Assembly: GCF_965638725.1 (NCBI RefSeq) | Contig: NC_134950.1 | Coordinates: forward strand, 25,634,932 to 25,698,931 | DNA length: 64,000 bases | DNA from: Aptenodytes patagonicus | Lineage: Eukaryota; Chordata; Aves; Sphenisciformes; Spheniscidae | Direction: 5' to 3' | Notes under the pieces: generated by a model | Told to the model about the DNA's origin: nothing | Databases searched by the model: none | Seen by the model: only the letters and a program-made list of their open reading frames with translations | In this document: one piece after another, positions 11,347 to 25,400 of the stretch | Layout: every line of letters starts with the position of its first letter | How positions within the stretch are numbered: the first letter of the stretch is position 1 | Position numbers and translations under genes: made by a program

Positions 11347-13639
11347 ACCCCACACAGTATTTTTTGAGTCACCAAGCCTAGCTCATATGATAACCAGTAC
11401 AAACTGCCAGCCTTTCATAGGTTTTTATGGGTCTTTTCAAAAACAACAAGTTAAGCAATAGCTTTAGCAATATAAGAATATTAAGCTATTCTCCTTAATT
11501 ATTCAAATGTTCCCTAAACTTGAGATCAAGGCAGTAACAAATTCTTCACAGTGAAGTGTCACTTTCCCAAAAGAATAGCAAAAATCATCTGTGATTTCAT
11601 CTATGAATGACAAATCTGTGACACAGATTTCCTCTCTCTCTGCAATACAGACAGGGCAAAGATCTTACACAACCAGGAGCAGAAGACTCTAGGGTTATCT
11701 CAGGACGCTGATAGAGAACTGTAAAAAGCCTTTTATAGTCTGAGTTACTGTTTATTTGTGGTTATACTACGCAGAGAGTATTGGTGTATTTTTGTTGCTA
11801 CGCTCTGTACTTTCCCAATGCTCCTTCCCTTTGGACCAGTTAATTACATGCTTTTAAGACATCCTCTGCTAGAGACATCAGTAATTTTCTCAGGATGACC
11901 ATGCTCATTCCCTGATTTTTGCCAAGCTCATCATCCACAAAGAAGCAAGCAAGATAATCTGATTTCTGCCATAAGACAAATTCTTGCTGAGGGGAGTATG
12001 AAACTAACTCTACAAAGTTGTTGTCTAAAACTTAAGGTTTGGGGTTTTATTTGTTTAAGGGTTTGCAAAATCTACCAGACAAAGCTGATACATTTAGTTG
12101 TTAAACAGAAAACACAGGGGGATTGTTTAATTACCATTGGCAACCTCAGAGAGCCCCCAGCTACCAACTTCATGCATTTTTTTCAATGGAGAAATGAAAC
12201 CAGCTATCACATTTCCCTTAACTAAGAAATGCCTCCTTTGCTCTTTTTGGCCTCATTCAAAACCAGCAGCATCCTCACTCCAAAGGCTGCCCCAGAGGAG
12301 CTGCATTTAGAAGCCGCAGTTTTTCCAGGAATTTCCCACTGAACACTGAGAACAGACATGTTTCCACAGCTTTTGTGGATGTAACATACTCCCACCACGC
12401 ACAGTGTTTCACTATCTGCAACAGCATTGCAAGAGGAGCGTAACTAAATTCAAACCCTGAGCAACAACACAAGAATGGGAACGTAATTTACTGTGCTTTC
12501 CTTGAATAGTCCAGCATAATCTGGCCAAAAGCTAGCAGTGTTCAGAAATAATTCCCTGCTAGGTAAAGTAATGTCATACTCACTTGGACTGCAATACAGG
12601 AATCAGTCCACTGCTAATTCAGGGAAAGAATAGCACGTCTGTTGTCCCAGTCTCTGCAACATTAAGTTTATCACCCCAGTGAATCATCTGGGAAAAGAGA
12701 CTACTGATTTTTGCACATCTCACTAGTTGGACTTAGCAAATGAACATCACAGTGCCAGCCAAATTAAAAAAAAAAAAATAATAGGACAGTCACAATTGTT
12801 CAATGCATTTAATTACTCACCGAATTTCTTCAGCAGAAGTTTAGAACAAAATGAGATAGGAAGAAAAAACACTTTCAGGAAGTAGTCCTTTCTCCCAGCC
12901 CTATCAATGCATCTCATTCCATGGCTCTTTAGTACAAAATAACCATTTTCTAAACTAGGGATAAGAATCTGGCATTTCCCTTGCCCTTCCAGGAGGCAAG
13001 AACACTCGTCAGAAGGTTACAGTCCCTCTATTTTATTTCTCTGACCCTATAAATCTTGCATGCATGGAAAGGACACAGAATGGTCCCGTTCCAGCCTTGC
13101 CTGCAGCCTCACGTTTAGGATATTCTCTTAAAAAGTGAAGCTCTCAAGACCGTGTAAAAACCTACAACTCCCACTTTTCACTTCTTCAAAGGAACTTCTA
13201 ATCACTGGCATATTAAGCAAAAAGTGGGAGCCACCATTGCTCCTCCTCCCATTTTGAGCAGAACTGAAAGCCCTTCACATACTAGACACTGCATGTTTAT
13301 GCCAGATGAATTTGGCCTCTTCAGAAACTTCAGCAGGGCTCAGGGCTTAATCACCTCCAGCTTAAAGGGTTACATAGGCTCTCAGCTTTCCGAAGACTAT
13401 GCTTAGGAACCATGGAAACTCTGTGGTCCAAAATGACTACAAAGCTAAAAGGCAGTAATGTAAAACGGTTCCAATTCTTTTAGCTTCAGGTGGAGTGGAC
13501 AGTGGGCATCCAGCCATGGCAGTACCTGGATCCATATAGAAGGAAGGACCTGGTCTGAATATAGTCCACAGAAGAGAGAAATTTCTTCCTGCAAAATCCT
13601 AGCAGAACATTTCAAAGGGAAAGTCTGGAGCAAGCAAAA

Positions 13640-15106
13640 CATACCCTCAGTGGAGGAAGACCAGGTTAGGGAGCACTTAAACAAACTGGACATATGTGAA
13701 TCCATGGAGCCTGATGGGTTGCACCCACAAATGCTGAGAGAGCTGGCTGATGTTATTGTGAGGCCACTCTCAATTATATTTCAATGGTCATGTCACCCCT
13801 ATCTTCAAGAAGTGCAGGAAGTAAGATGTGGGAACCTATAAGCCAGTCAGCCTCACCTCGATCCCTGGCAAGGTGACAGGAGAAAATCCTCCTGGAAATT
13901 ATTTCCAAACATATGAAGGACAAGAAGGTGACTAGGAATAGTTAGCATGGATTTACCAAGGGCAAATCATGCTTAATCAACCTGATAGGCTTCTAGGACA
14001 AAACTACTGGTTTGATAGATGGAGGGAGAGCAGTGGATGTTGTTTGCCTTGACATTAGTAAGGCATTTGACATTGTCTCCCATAAGGTCTTAGGGAAGCT
14101 GATGAAGTATGGGCTGGATGAACAGACAGTGAGGTGGACTGAAAACCAGCTGAACAACCAAGCTCAGAGGGTTTTGATTATTCGTACGACATCTAGTTGG
14201 TGGCCAGTAACTAGCGGTGTCCCCTAGAAGTCAATACTTGGTCCACATCTCCATTAATGATCTGGATGCTTCAACAGAGTGCAGCCTCAACAGACTTGCA
14301 GATATATGAAGTTAGGAGGAGTGGCTGATGTACATGATGGTTGTGCTGCCACTCAGAGTGAATGGAGAAATAGGCAGGCAGGAACCTTATGAAGTTCAAC
14401 AAGAGGAAATGAAAAGTCCTGCATCTGGGGAGGACTAACCCCCATGCACCAAGACAGGCTGGGGCCACCCAGCTGGAAAGCAGCTTGGCAGAGAAAGACC
14501 CCAGGGTCCTGGTGGACCAACTGAGCATGAGTCAGCATGGTGGGCTGCACATTAGGAGGAGTGCTGCCAGCAGGTGGAGGGAGGTGATCTTTCCCCTCTA
14601 CTCAGCACTGGTGAGGTCACACCTGGAGTGCTGGGTCCAGTTCTGGGCTCCCCAGTACGAGAGACAGAGATACTGGAGAGAGTCCAACGAAGGGCCATGA
14701 AGATGATTAAGGGACTGGAGTATCTATCCTATGAGGAGAGGCTGAGAGAGCTGGGACTGTTCAGCCTGTAAAAGAAAAGACTCAGGGGGGGATTCATCAA
14801 TGGGTATAAATACCCGATGGGAGGGAAAGAAGAAGACAGAGCCAGGCTCTTTTCAGTGGTGCCCACCAATGGAACAAGAGGCAAGGGGCACAAATTGAAA
14901 CATACGAAATCCATCTGAACACAAGAATGCACTTTGTAACTGTGAAGGTGGTCAAACACTGGAACAGGTTGCCCAGAGAGGTTGTGAAGTGTCCGTATGG
15001 GGAGATATTCCAAACCTGACTGGGCACAGGCCTGGGCAACCTGCTGCAGCTGACCCTGCTTAAACAGGGGGTTTGGACTAGATAAGCTCAAAAGATGTCT
15101 TCCAAC
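13640..15106 (+). mobile_element. CR1 LINE, 5'-truncated, plus strand
   Basis: This is a second CR1 copy in the opposite orientation to the 9-11 kb copy. It starts inside ORF2 (VEEDQVREHLNKLDICESM) and runs through reverse transcriptase remnants and the CR1 C-terminal block ([20 protein letters not shown], near 14690-14755). It then enters the 3' UTR with GTTGCCCAGAGAGGTTGTG and GGTTTGGACTAGATAAGC near 15070-15090. Several frame changes break the coding sequence. The 3' end runs directly into another CR1 tail, so the right boundary is approximate. Confidence 0.9.
13650..14771 (+). pseudogene. CR1 reverse transcriptase relic, multiple frame breaks
   Basis: Fragments in different frames spell an ordered CR1 reverse transcriptase: PDGLHPQMLRELADVIVRPL near 13710-13770, AVDVVCLDISKAF near 14031-14069 (motif A), then MKYGLDEQTVRWTENQLNNQ and SSWWPVTSGVP. 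After these come C-terminal pieces [20 protein letters not shown] and [19 protein letters not shown]. The stretch that should hold the FADD active site (around 14250-14330) is shifted and eroded. The element cannot be functional. Confidence 0.85.
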
Positions 15107-15411
15107 CTGGCAGCAAACTTTTTAGCAGGGCCTGTTGTGACAGGACAAGGGAGAATGGCTTTAAACTAAAGGTGGGTAGATTTAGACTAGATAGAAGGAA
15201 GAAATCTTTTACGCTGAGGGTGGTGAAACACTGGCACAGGTTGCCCAGAGAGGTGGTGGATGCCCCATCCCTGGAAACATTCAAGGACAGGTTGGACGGG
15301 GCTCTGAGCAACCTCGTCTACTTGAAGATGTCCCTGCCCACGGCAGGGGGGGCTGGACTAGATGACCTTTAAAGGTCCCTTCCAACCCAAACTATTCTAT
15401 GATTCTATGAA
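15107..15411 (+). mobile_element. CR1 3'-end fragment (second copy, abutting)
   Basis: A complete CR1 3' tail of about 300 bases reads from GCAGGGCCTGTTGTGACAGG through GGTTGCCCAGAGAGGTGGTG and GACTAGATGACCTTTAAAGG to the terminal TTCTATGATTCTATGA. It repeats sequence types already present at the end of the preceding CR1, so it is a separate insertion or a tandem 3' end. It is less decayed than its neighbour and probably younger. Confidence 0.9.
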
Positions 15412-16419
15412 CCTAAATCTGTGATTCAGAATATGAAAGGAAGCCATAAACACAAGCTGAAAGGATTTTAAAAAAAATCAAGGGAGAAAGGTTACGCAGA
15501 AGAAAAAAGAAAAATTAAAGGCAGGAAATAAGTCTTCTCCGGCTCCAATGAATAGTACAAGAGCATGAAATGTATAGCACAGTGCTATGTTGGTAGTACA
15601 GACGGTGTCACAAGAAGATGCATTTAATACTAGCTAAGCAGCTACTTTAAGGATGCTTCCACCTATTACCTGATCCATTTGTCCGTAGCTAACTACTGTC
15701 TTTGATGCTAAAGGGCAAGATCATTGGCATCTTCATCTTTTATGGTGCCCTTATATAAAAGAGCTTTAACACACACAGTCTGTAACCTGGCTAATTGGTG
15801 TTACCACCATTAAAATCATTACAATACAAATTACTTAAATGTAACAGATGGAAAAGAATGAGAGAAAGAGGATAAAAAAAATCTCAGATGAGAACATTGT
15901 CTACAGCAATCAGATAACTGAAAGAGGAGCAGAGGGAACAGAAATAGGATAAACAGAGCTAGAGCAATACTTCTCCTGTGTGGCAAAGTTTTCCCAAAAT
16001 TCCAGTTGAAAGTACAGACAAAAGGATACAGAGAGTTCACAAGAGTCATGGTTATGGGAAATGAGGAAAGAAAACAATAAACTAAGGATATTAACCACTT
16101 AATTGCTAGAGATCTGCTAAATCTGCAGAGTATCTATCAGTTTCCTTACCATGTACCATTTGATTTTCCTCCAAGGAATGTAGGAAACCTTGAAATCACA
16201 CAGTGGTTTTGATAACATTAGAATAGACTGAAAAGCCCCAGGGTAACAAACTCACATGCTGCAGAGTGATGTCTGATACATTTAATAGCATCTGAAAGAA
16301 AGTTTGTTGTGACAGCTGTAGAGTAGGATGGCTGGAAGGCTAGGTGGACTTGCAAAATGAGGAGGAGATTTCTGCCTAAAAATAAAGTCATAGAGTTCTT
16401 CCATCACTTATAAAGATTA

Positions 16420-16437
16420 GGGGCGGGGGGGTGGGGA
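16420..16437 (+). other. G-run, possible quadruplex
   Basis: The tract GGGGCGGGGGGGTGGGG lies in AT-rich intron. It has enough G-runs for an intramolecular G-quadruplex with one-base loops. No gene or promoter is apparent nearby. Confidence 0.4.
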
Positions 16438-19400
16438 AAGCTTTATGATCTTGAAGAGTGAAGCAGAAAAGCACACATTCCTCAAAGACTGGTTTTCCAG
16501 AATTGTCAAGATTCCTCATCTGGGAGAACATTTAATCAGTTAGAAAAATCTTGGTTTTGGGAACACTCACAGTCAAAGTTATCATTTCCATTACAAAGTC
16601 CTTAAAATGAGCTTATTTACATCTAAAGCTAAGGAAAGGAAGAGTAAAACACAATATGGATACAAGACTTTAAATACAATACGAAATCTTATTACTTGGA
16701 CCAAAAAGTGTAAAACTCCAGAGGAAACACCAAATCATGAGCTGTTTTACTTTTACCAACTTCAGAAGAGCTATCTTTATTTGCTACAACTGAAGATATG
16801 TCCTGAAATCCTTGAAAAGATAAGTGTGACCTAGTAGTGTATGACCATACACGCCCAGGTAGTGATACTGACTTATGTGGACAGAATAGGAAGTGAAATG
16901 TTTAAAGAAGGCTAAGGATTAAAACAGAGAAAGTCCAAATGTGCCCAGAGACATTGCAGTCATAGCTCCCCATTTGGAAAAAGTTCATACCCTATTTATA
17001 CTCTGTATTGTGGAAGTACTATAGCTTAACATAGGAAGGAAGCAGTAAAAGGAACCACATTTAACTCTTTCTTCACCTGCAAGCCTCAAAATAGTAACAG
17101 GCTACCTTGATATAATCTTATTCAGTAGCTGCTGCTAAAACAGATGGCAGTAATCCTGAAGAATCACACCGTAATCCATGTGCAAAGTACTGTATCAGAG
17201 AAGCTACAGAAATGATCAGTCTGCTACCTCCCTAAGCAGCAGTGACAGCCAAGACAAAAATTATGTAAAAAAAAAAATAAAAAGAAGACACTACCACCAA
17301 ACAATGCCTAGGCCACGTAGCAGCTGATATTATTCTTAATGAGCATTCAAAATACAAACAGTTCTCAAAAGGAAGTACATTATCTTTTCAGAGGCAGAAG
17401 ACAGGAATTCAGTGGGATTTTTAGATGAGAACAACTGAATAGAACAAAAACATTCAATGCAAGAAAGGCAGTTAGGAAACTATGAGACCAAAATACACAA
17501 TGTTGTTCATATTACAATGAATGCCAAAGTACATAGCTAATGCCAGGTGATGGCGTTGAAAGACAACTGGGTCGGGAAAGATGATTTTGGACAATTAAAT
17601 CAAAACATAACAGAATAGGGCTGCAATTAAATTACCTGGTATTTTGATGCTCAACTTTGGTGACATTTCCTTCAAGTCTGTAACTATTGCTCTAGTACAA
17701 AAAACAAGACAGGTTGCCTTCAGACATAGAAAGACTGGTTTATGAAAAAAATAAATATATTCACACACACCCATTCTGAGACAAAACATTAGTCGCCTCT
17801 TGATAATTTAAGAATTTTTTCTTGATTGTAAAGGTCCCTGGGATAGACACATATCTTCTATTTTTTCATGAAATTCATATAGAATTGAGACACAAACTCT
17901 TCAGAACCACATATTATTCTTTCAGTGTTTCCTACGGGAGAAAAGCACCCCCTTTTTATTGAGGCAATATAACCACAGAAATCTCCTCTTACAATCTCTT
18001 CTGAATTTTCTGTATTTTCTTATCTGAGGAGATGAATTAGGCTATGGAAAAGAATGAAGTGCCCAAGAGAGCAAAACAAGAGGCCACAAATTAAGGGGCA
18101 TCGAAGACAAGAATTGCCAGTAAGGTCCCATACTTAAACAACTATCACCCAAAATTCTAAACCAAGTTTCTTTTTGAGAACACATTCAACAAGACATCTT
18201 CTATCCTGTACTTACAGTTAAATTATTCCTGCAATTCTGATGCTAAATGTTTTCTTTCTGAGTTTTTACTGAAAGTCTAGCAGATTGCATCTGGCCAAAG
18301 GATGAAGTCTACCTTCATATCAGGATAAAGCCTAAAACAGAAGGTATGAGCTATGAGCAAATGATCAATCCATACCTCTGGATAGCAAAAGCTGCTAAAG
18401 CTGATGGATGGACATTGTAACAGGAGCAAACCAATTTTCATTAACAACAGTCAGTGCATGGCTGTCACTGTCGCAAGTTGGTCTGCCACCCCTACGAAAG
18501 CTGAAAGCCATCAAAATGCCAAGTATCTGGCACTCGCAGGCACTTCTTGGTGCTCCTCCAAGCAGCGTTCCAGCAGAAGGCTGTTCAGTCCTACAGAACA
18601 CATGTATGCTTTATGTTGCTCCAGATTGCGGCCAGAAAACACAAATACTTTGAGTGTCTCCTTCCAACAATTAAATCTCAGTTTTAAAGATGACTATACA
18701 CTACTAAGGGTTGGGATATTTGCCAAAATGAACCACCAAAATAAGTAACCTTAGTTACTAATTATGTAATGGAGTGCAACAGGCCAAGTTTTCTGATGAA
18801 GTGACCTGTCTGGCCTTAACAAAAATTACGCCAGATTATAATCTCACCTACATACATCCTATACCACTCTAGAATTATAAACTCTTAAGTTAAATTCTTA
18901 GCATTTCCATGCATGACAAGAATAATATTCCTCTATGACCACACAGCTACAAAGCATTTTTTGCTTTGTATATGGAACAAAATTTTTCATTTTAAGTCAA
19001 CAGGTTCAGAGAAAAGTTATGCACGTTATTAAATGCTTCAAAGAAAAAGACCAAAAAAGGCAAGACCAACATTTTCAAAAGTATCCAACCATTTTAGCTA
19101 TTTTACTCCATACACCTATAGTGTCATTTTACAGACTATAAGTAGCACCACAATTCCAAATTAAGTCAATAATTATTCAGCATTGCCGAATACGAGATAT
19201 TTAAGAATACTTATAAATAAAATTTCCAGATTAAAATACCTGTAGCTTTTCTGAACTTTATGTTAGATTTTTTCATACAGTCTTTCTCTACAGTCACAAG
19301 AAAAGATATGTTCCTCATACTGCTATAGTATCAACATTCAAGTGGTTTTGTGAAGCTGAGAAATCTGGTGAACATATTGCTAGACCTGTTAAGAAAACTG

Positions 19401-22400
19401 ATATTCTCGTCTTTTGCCTAGTCTAGATAAGCCCACTGAGCCTTCCCTTTCCAGAGCAACAAAGGATGAATTTGTAAATACAACTACATGAAAAAGGCAC
19501 AGCATCAAGAATCTCTCACTACAATTGACAGAAAAATTATCTTTATGATGCACACGTTTCTTTACTTATATTAAGGGCGGGAAAGGTTATTAATTTCAAT
19601 GAGATATGTTATGAAGTATGTCAATTATGATTTCATCATGTTCACTAAGGCATAATACTGGTACTCACACATCATACTGTATTCCAACATATCAAGATCA
19701 GAAATAAATTGCTACAGCTCAGTGGCAACGTAAAATTGGGGCCACCATCCCACAGCAGACTGCACTGCAACATACAAACAAAAGTAAGCTTAAAAAGTTT
19801 AAATGTAAAGAATCAAGGCAAAGAACAGACTGTAAACAAGATAAATACACTTTACTTAAAGAGCTTGATAGAAAACTGGGGTTTAGCCAATTTTGAGTAA
19901 TAAATTAGCAAAACGATCTTTCTGATGTTGAGGAAAGTTCCAACACCATTTCTTCATCAAAGCTACTCCCCACTGCAGCACACATTTGATCATTGAGCAC
20001 TGCGGCTATCATGCATAAGGTGGTTCTGATTTTGCATTTAACTTCTAATTACTTTTTACTGCCATTTAAGAGACAAAAAAATTATCAAATGATTTTGCTA
20101 CTGCAGGACAAAAGAAGTCAGTTATGACAGAAGGCATCTATCAGTATTAATACTTTTTTTTTTATTTCAAGTGGCATTCAACAGTCCCAGTTAAGATCAC
20201 AGTCCACAGTGCTACTCACTGCAGAGATACAGAGACAAGCGTGCCATTAGAGCCTTAAAACTACAGACAAAATGGAGAAACAATTGGAAGAGAAGGGACC
20301 CAGAAGTGACATCTCCAAGTGATTCAGTTGCCACATGAAAGACATTTCAATTAGCATAACCACTCAGCCCCTTTCTCTTGACACTACCAAGAGGAGCCGA
20401 TCAAAAGCTTGCTGCAACGAAGCAAATGGTCATATTACAAAAAGTTAACTGGAAATCAAAGTGGAAAAAAAAAGAAACAACAACAAAAAAAACAAAACAA
20501 AGAACATACCAAAAAATAAACACACCAGTTATGTAGAGAGGATAGTGACAAATGCTGACACCAGTGAGTCTGGGTAAGACAATTCCTATTTTTCTGAGTC
20601 ATGCAATTCTACTTCCAAGAGTGAATTTTTAAAGATGTGTTTGTTTTGGGTTTTTCTAAGAGACAATAGCAAAATAGTTCTAAATGTAAATAATTACTGT
20701 ATCTGGTATGCTGGTAATATATATCTGAAAATGTCTGTTCTCAATTTACTTTTGTTCACACACTAACACACCTGGCATGTTTCTATCCAGAATTCTCATG
20801 CAGTGACTCCAAAGATCCATCATGCAGGTGACCTCTGAGATAGCTTACACTGAGCTGCAGTAGGTTAGCAAACCTTAGGTAAGTACCAACAATTTTCTGC
20901 ATAGACAAAATTTGAGCATGGGACAATATGTACAGGGAAGCCCAGATGTATAAATTTTTCATGTGAAAGCATCTCAATGCAAAATTTAAAGTTAATTTTG
21001 AATATTTAGTTCACAAATATACACCTTGCTACTACCAGCAGTATCTTACAGGTCTTTTGTTTCTTAAGGGGAAAGAGAGGTGCATGCTGCTCAGAACCAA
21101 AGAATAACTGACGCCTGGATGAACACCAATTTCTTAATACCTTTTGATGAATTATCATTCTAAGCAGACAGCTGAAACAGAAGAAACTTCTCTCTGAAGC
21201 AGCCAAAAAGTAACAGCATAAAACTGAGCCGATGTTCAAAGTGGAATGAAGAGTCTAAAGCACCTTTTAGAGGACTGTGTTTTTTTCTCAGTATCAATAT
21301 CACGGAAGTATCACCAGGAAAAGTAGCTGTATTAGCAATTTGTATGTTCAAATCCCATTCATATGCTCAAATTAAAATATTTAATTGAGTGCAGTAGCTT
21401 TGGACTGATGGTATCACATATTATAAACATTTTCTATTTAGTAAGATCCTTACACAGTGAATTATCTACAAATCTAAATATGCCTACGATATAGTTTTCA
21501 AGTTTGGGAGTATTAGCCATTGCCCTTGATCAGCATTTTTCAAGAGACCTGAAGCCAACAGTTTCTAGAAAGTAATTTTTTTTTCAATTTTTCATCAGGG
21601 AAAGTCTTTAGAAAAAGATCAAAAGATAATACAATATAATATATTTTAGATAATGTTGTTAATACAGATAACTGTCCAAGCAAAAATAAATGCCTTATTC
21701 TTGCATAGCTATACTTGCAGAGATACCATAGAGCATACATGCACAAATGCCAACAGCAGCTTCAGAATAAATGAAAAAAGTACCACTGCTAAAACATATT
21801 CAGGAGCTACACTGGAGACAGCTTTCCAAAACGGCAAAAAATATTTGTGAGAAGGAAGGTAGTTTAATGAACTATGAAACTTCCTTTTCTCAACACAATT
21901 ATTGTTTGAATCTCATGATATTAGAAAAACAAATGGAGGTCCATCCTTTAAAATCCTCACAGGTTCTTTGTTCTAGCTGCCAAACTATCTGTGGTACCAT
22001 TTGTTTGATCCAGATGCTTAATAGGATCTTGAATGTGACAATACAAAAGCTGATACTGTACTTGAGTGTCATGTTAAGGGAAAATACTAACTTTGGCAAA
22101 CATAAGCTCACTAGATACACATATATGTCATTTTCTGGCACACGTTGTACCATACCTGGCACACATTTTACAGCACCTGCAACACTATTAGAGACAGAAT
22201 GTGATCAACCCTCTCTCTGCAAATATTATGTTAAGACATCTCCCTGTCTTTGTGCTGACACGATTCTGACACTGCACCTGACCAGTCATACTCAGAGATT
22301 AAATTATGCCAAGAAAGTACAGGAGCAAACAAAACAGCCAAAAGTTTCCTGCTAGGTCTTAAACACTTCTGCACAGTTCAGATTGTATAAGCCAAAGCTG

Positions 22401-25400
22401 ACGCGCAGGTGTCAGCTCCCAAACTCCAGAGAAGTTTTTACATGGGCCATCTTTCAGAAAACCAGCTCACCACCACTGCCACGAACACACCAGCCCAGGT
22501 GAGTGACTGCACCCGAACTCAGGAAGCTCACAGGAACTTCAACCAAGCAGAGGCCAGAGAGGCCACAGCTCCACTTCCAGATCGCAGTTGCTCACCCTAT
22601 CCTTCTGCTATTGCATGTGACAGCCACAAGCTCCTTCTGGGTCTGCTGGAGGAGTTACACCTGGAACACAATAAAAAGTGAAGCTATTTAGACGCTCTTT
22701 AAATTGCTATTTAGATACAGCGTTATCAAACTGGGCAGGGACCCCCAGTATTAGGACACATCTGGCTTTTATCCTACCTGTTAAATAGCCCTCTGCAAGC
22801 ACAGCTTTGGGAACGCTGCCTTTAAGTGTTCCTAGTCACAAGACCAACCATTAAGGAGACAAAAGCTTGCAGAACCAACCCACTTAGAGCACTTTACTTT
22901 GATTTAGCTATAAACAGTGATTTTCAAAACCACACATCTGTGGTTGCATAAATAATTACATAAAATTCAGAGGGCTTTATCCACAGCATGAGTAGAGACA
23001 CTATTTAACATTTGGGGCTCTGGTGTTACTAGTATGAGGAAAGAATAGAGCCTCTGCCTCCTTCAGTGAATCAAGATGTTGTAAATGTCAGTCTCCTCAT
23101 GAACTAAAATGTAATTCCAAATTAAAATGAAACTGGTATTGGAGGATCGCTTACACTCGGTTTTGATTTCATCACATTATCAGCTTGCAAGCAGGGGCAA
23201 CTGCTTGCAAGAGGTAGAGTTCTCATGAAGTTACAACTGCTCCTTCATTCAGAAGCAGCCAAAAAAGCCATCTTTGACTTCTTGATGAAGCACTGTTCCT
23301 TTCAGGATGACGGTCTCACATGTGCCCACGCTTCCATGATTTCCATATTAGGGTCACTCCTCAGAAAGCTCTTCTTTGAAACCATTTGGAAGCCAGGCCA
23401 GGACATAAACAGTGCTTTGGGCAACAAATTACCTATCAGTTCTGCTCCCTGATAACAGTGACTTTCCAGTTACCCACTGGAACAGATCTGATGGCAACAC
23501 TAATCCTACACCCCTTACTCCATGTTTGCCAACAAGCCCTACTTGTTGAGTACAAAGTACTTAGATACAAACACCTGGAGAGCAGGCAAGGTCAGCAAGA
23601 AGCCTACATTTCTTAAGTTCACTATCCCATTTAATTCCTAGATTAAGGTTTCTTCTACAGCAAAGTTACCTTCTGCTTTCAGAAGAGCAGCTGAGCTTGC
23701 ACAGACCACCACTCACAGTTGCAGCGATGCTTGCAGCTAACAGCCCAGCTGCCACCTCACCACAGCTGAAAATGTTTTCCAGGAAAAAAAACAGTATCAG
23801 CTGACTTTCATCCTTCCTATGCCGCTTGTCTGTAGGGACATGAGATGTCAGCCAGCATGTTTCATTTTGGTAATTTTGGGAGGTTGCATTAGACAGATGC
23901 CTACTGTAGTTATTATTATTTATCCAGTGTGCATCTGTTTTTTTTATATACAGTTCACATACTGATAAGTTCCCAATAGTTATTTTTATATAACATTCTT
24001 CAAAGGAACTTTCCCATGCTCCCATTCCTGTTTGCATGCTGCTCAACCGGCCTGCATGTTCTGGATTTTCAGAAAACAGGCATCTGAATACATTTAATTC
24101 TAGTACCAACGCACTGAGAACAGAAGCAATGGAGAAGTGCCGTATCTTCCAGCATTACAACAAGGAAAAGCCAAAGGAGATAAAGCAGCATGTGAAAGGA
24201 GAGAAAAGAGTTAGAAAGTTTGACTACTACTCCCCCAAAACATAACTGCTCTGACCTTGGTAAACCCTTGATGCCTGCAAATGCATGATGGTGGGACTGA
24301 CAAGAGTGTGGTGTGTAATGCAATGATGAGATAGCTGAGAGGGCTGCACCATAATCACAAGAAAATGGCACTGGTTTAAAAAAAAAAAAAACCAAACCCA
24401 CAAAACCAAAACCGAGCATATAAACGTCAGATATGCTTCATAGACACATATATCATATGGTTTTTAACTGCTGGGTTCATCTCCTGACTTAATGTCAGGG
24501 TCAACAAAACAGGATTCACTTTGTACATTTTTTTTTTATGCTTCTACTTTAAATAACACTTGCCATATGATCTGGATCAAAGAAACATAGGATATGTCAC
24601 TATTGCTAATGATAGCTCCTCAAATAAAGCTTGAAACATGCATTGACTTCTTTCAGCCCAAAAGCTTAAACCATAAAGCAATTTTCACAAATTTGTTTCA
24701 CAAATAACATCATGATGGAAGAGTATGATGGCGGGGGGTGAAATCATTTCTAGCCATGCCAAAATTCCCATACTAGAGAAAGCATAAAGTCTTGTTCACT
24801 TATGAACACAAAATAACTCACACTGTTGTGTCAAAAGGATTATCTTTACTCAAAACCAATATTCTGGGCCAAAAAATCAGACCTACTTTGAGCAATGAGA
24901 GGACTGCTAACAGAAGCACCACTTAACACTGGGAAATACCTTTTCCTCTAGGGAAAGAGACTTGCGAATGAGTTTTCAGCTCACCTACTGCCAGATGTAA
25001 ACACAGAAAGATAATCATACTATTCCGACCACCTCTTTTTCCAATGAAACAAAAAATTCATTGTCCCAGTCAAAATTTAGATGTGAGGCTGAAGACAGCG
25101 TTGTCACCTGCTATTAGCACAGCAAACTTTTAAGAGATATTTTGACATTCAGCATAAGCTGTTCTCTTGAAGTTTCTTCCAGTTTGACCACTTTCTCCTC
25201 TCTCATCACCAGATTTGCTGGAACAGTCCAAAATCGGACAACTACCAAAAAGTCCCGTATGGTCCACCCGTATCGGATTTGCTGGATTTGGCTATGTCGG
25301 GTCTTTTTAATAATCACGACTGTAGTGTACATCAGATAGCACTGCAAAGCAAGATATAGCTGCTGACTTGGGCAGCATCACTTGCTGGAAACAAGCACAT

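Noticed and set aside
18395..18748. Overlapping frames on both strands
   Set aside because: Moderate length only, no homology recognised, no splice sites that extend them.
23666..24109. 147-codon minus-strand frame
   Set aside because: Low-complexity (N-run, F-run), no splice context and no recognisable protein; chance at this length is plausible.
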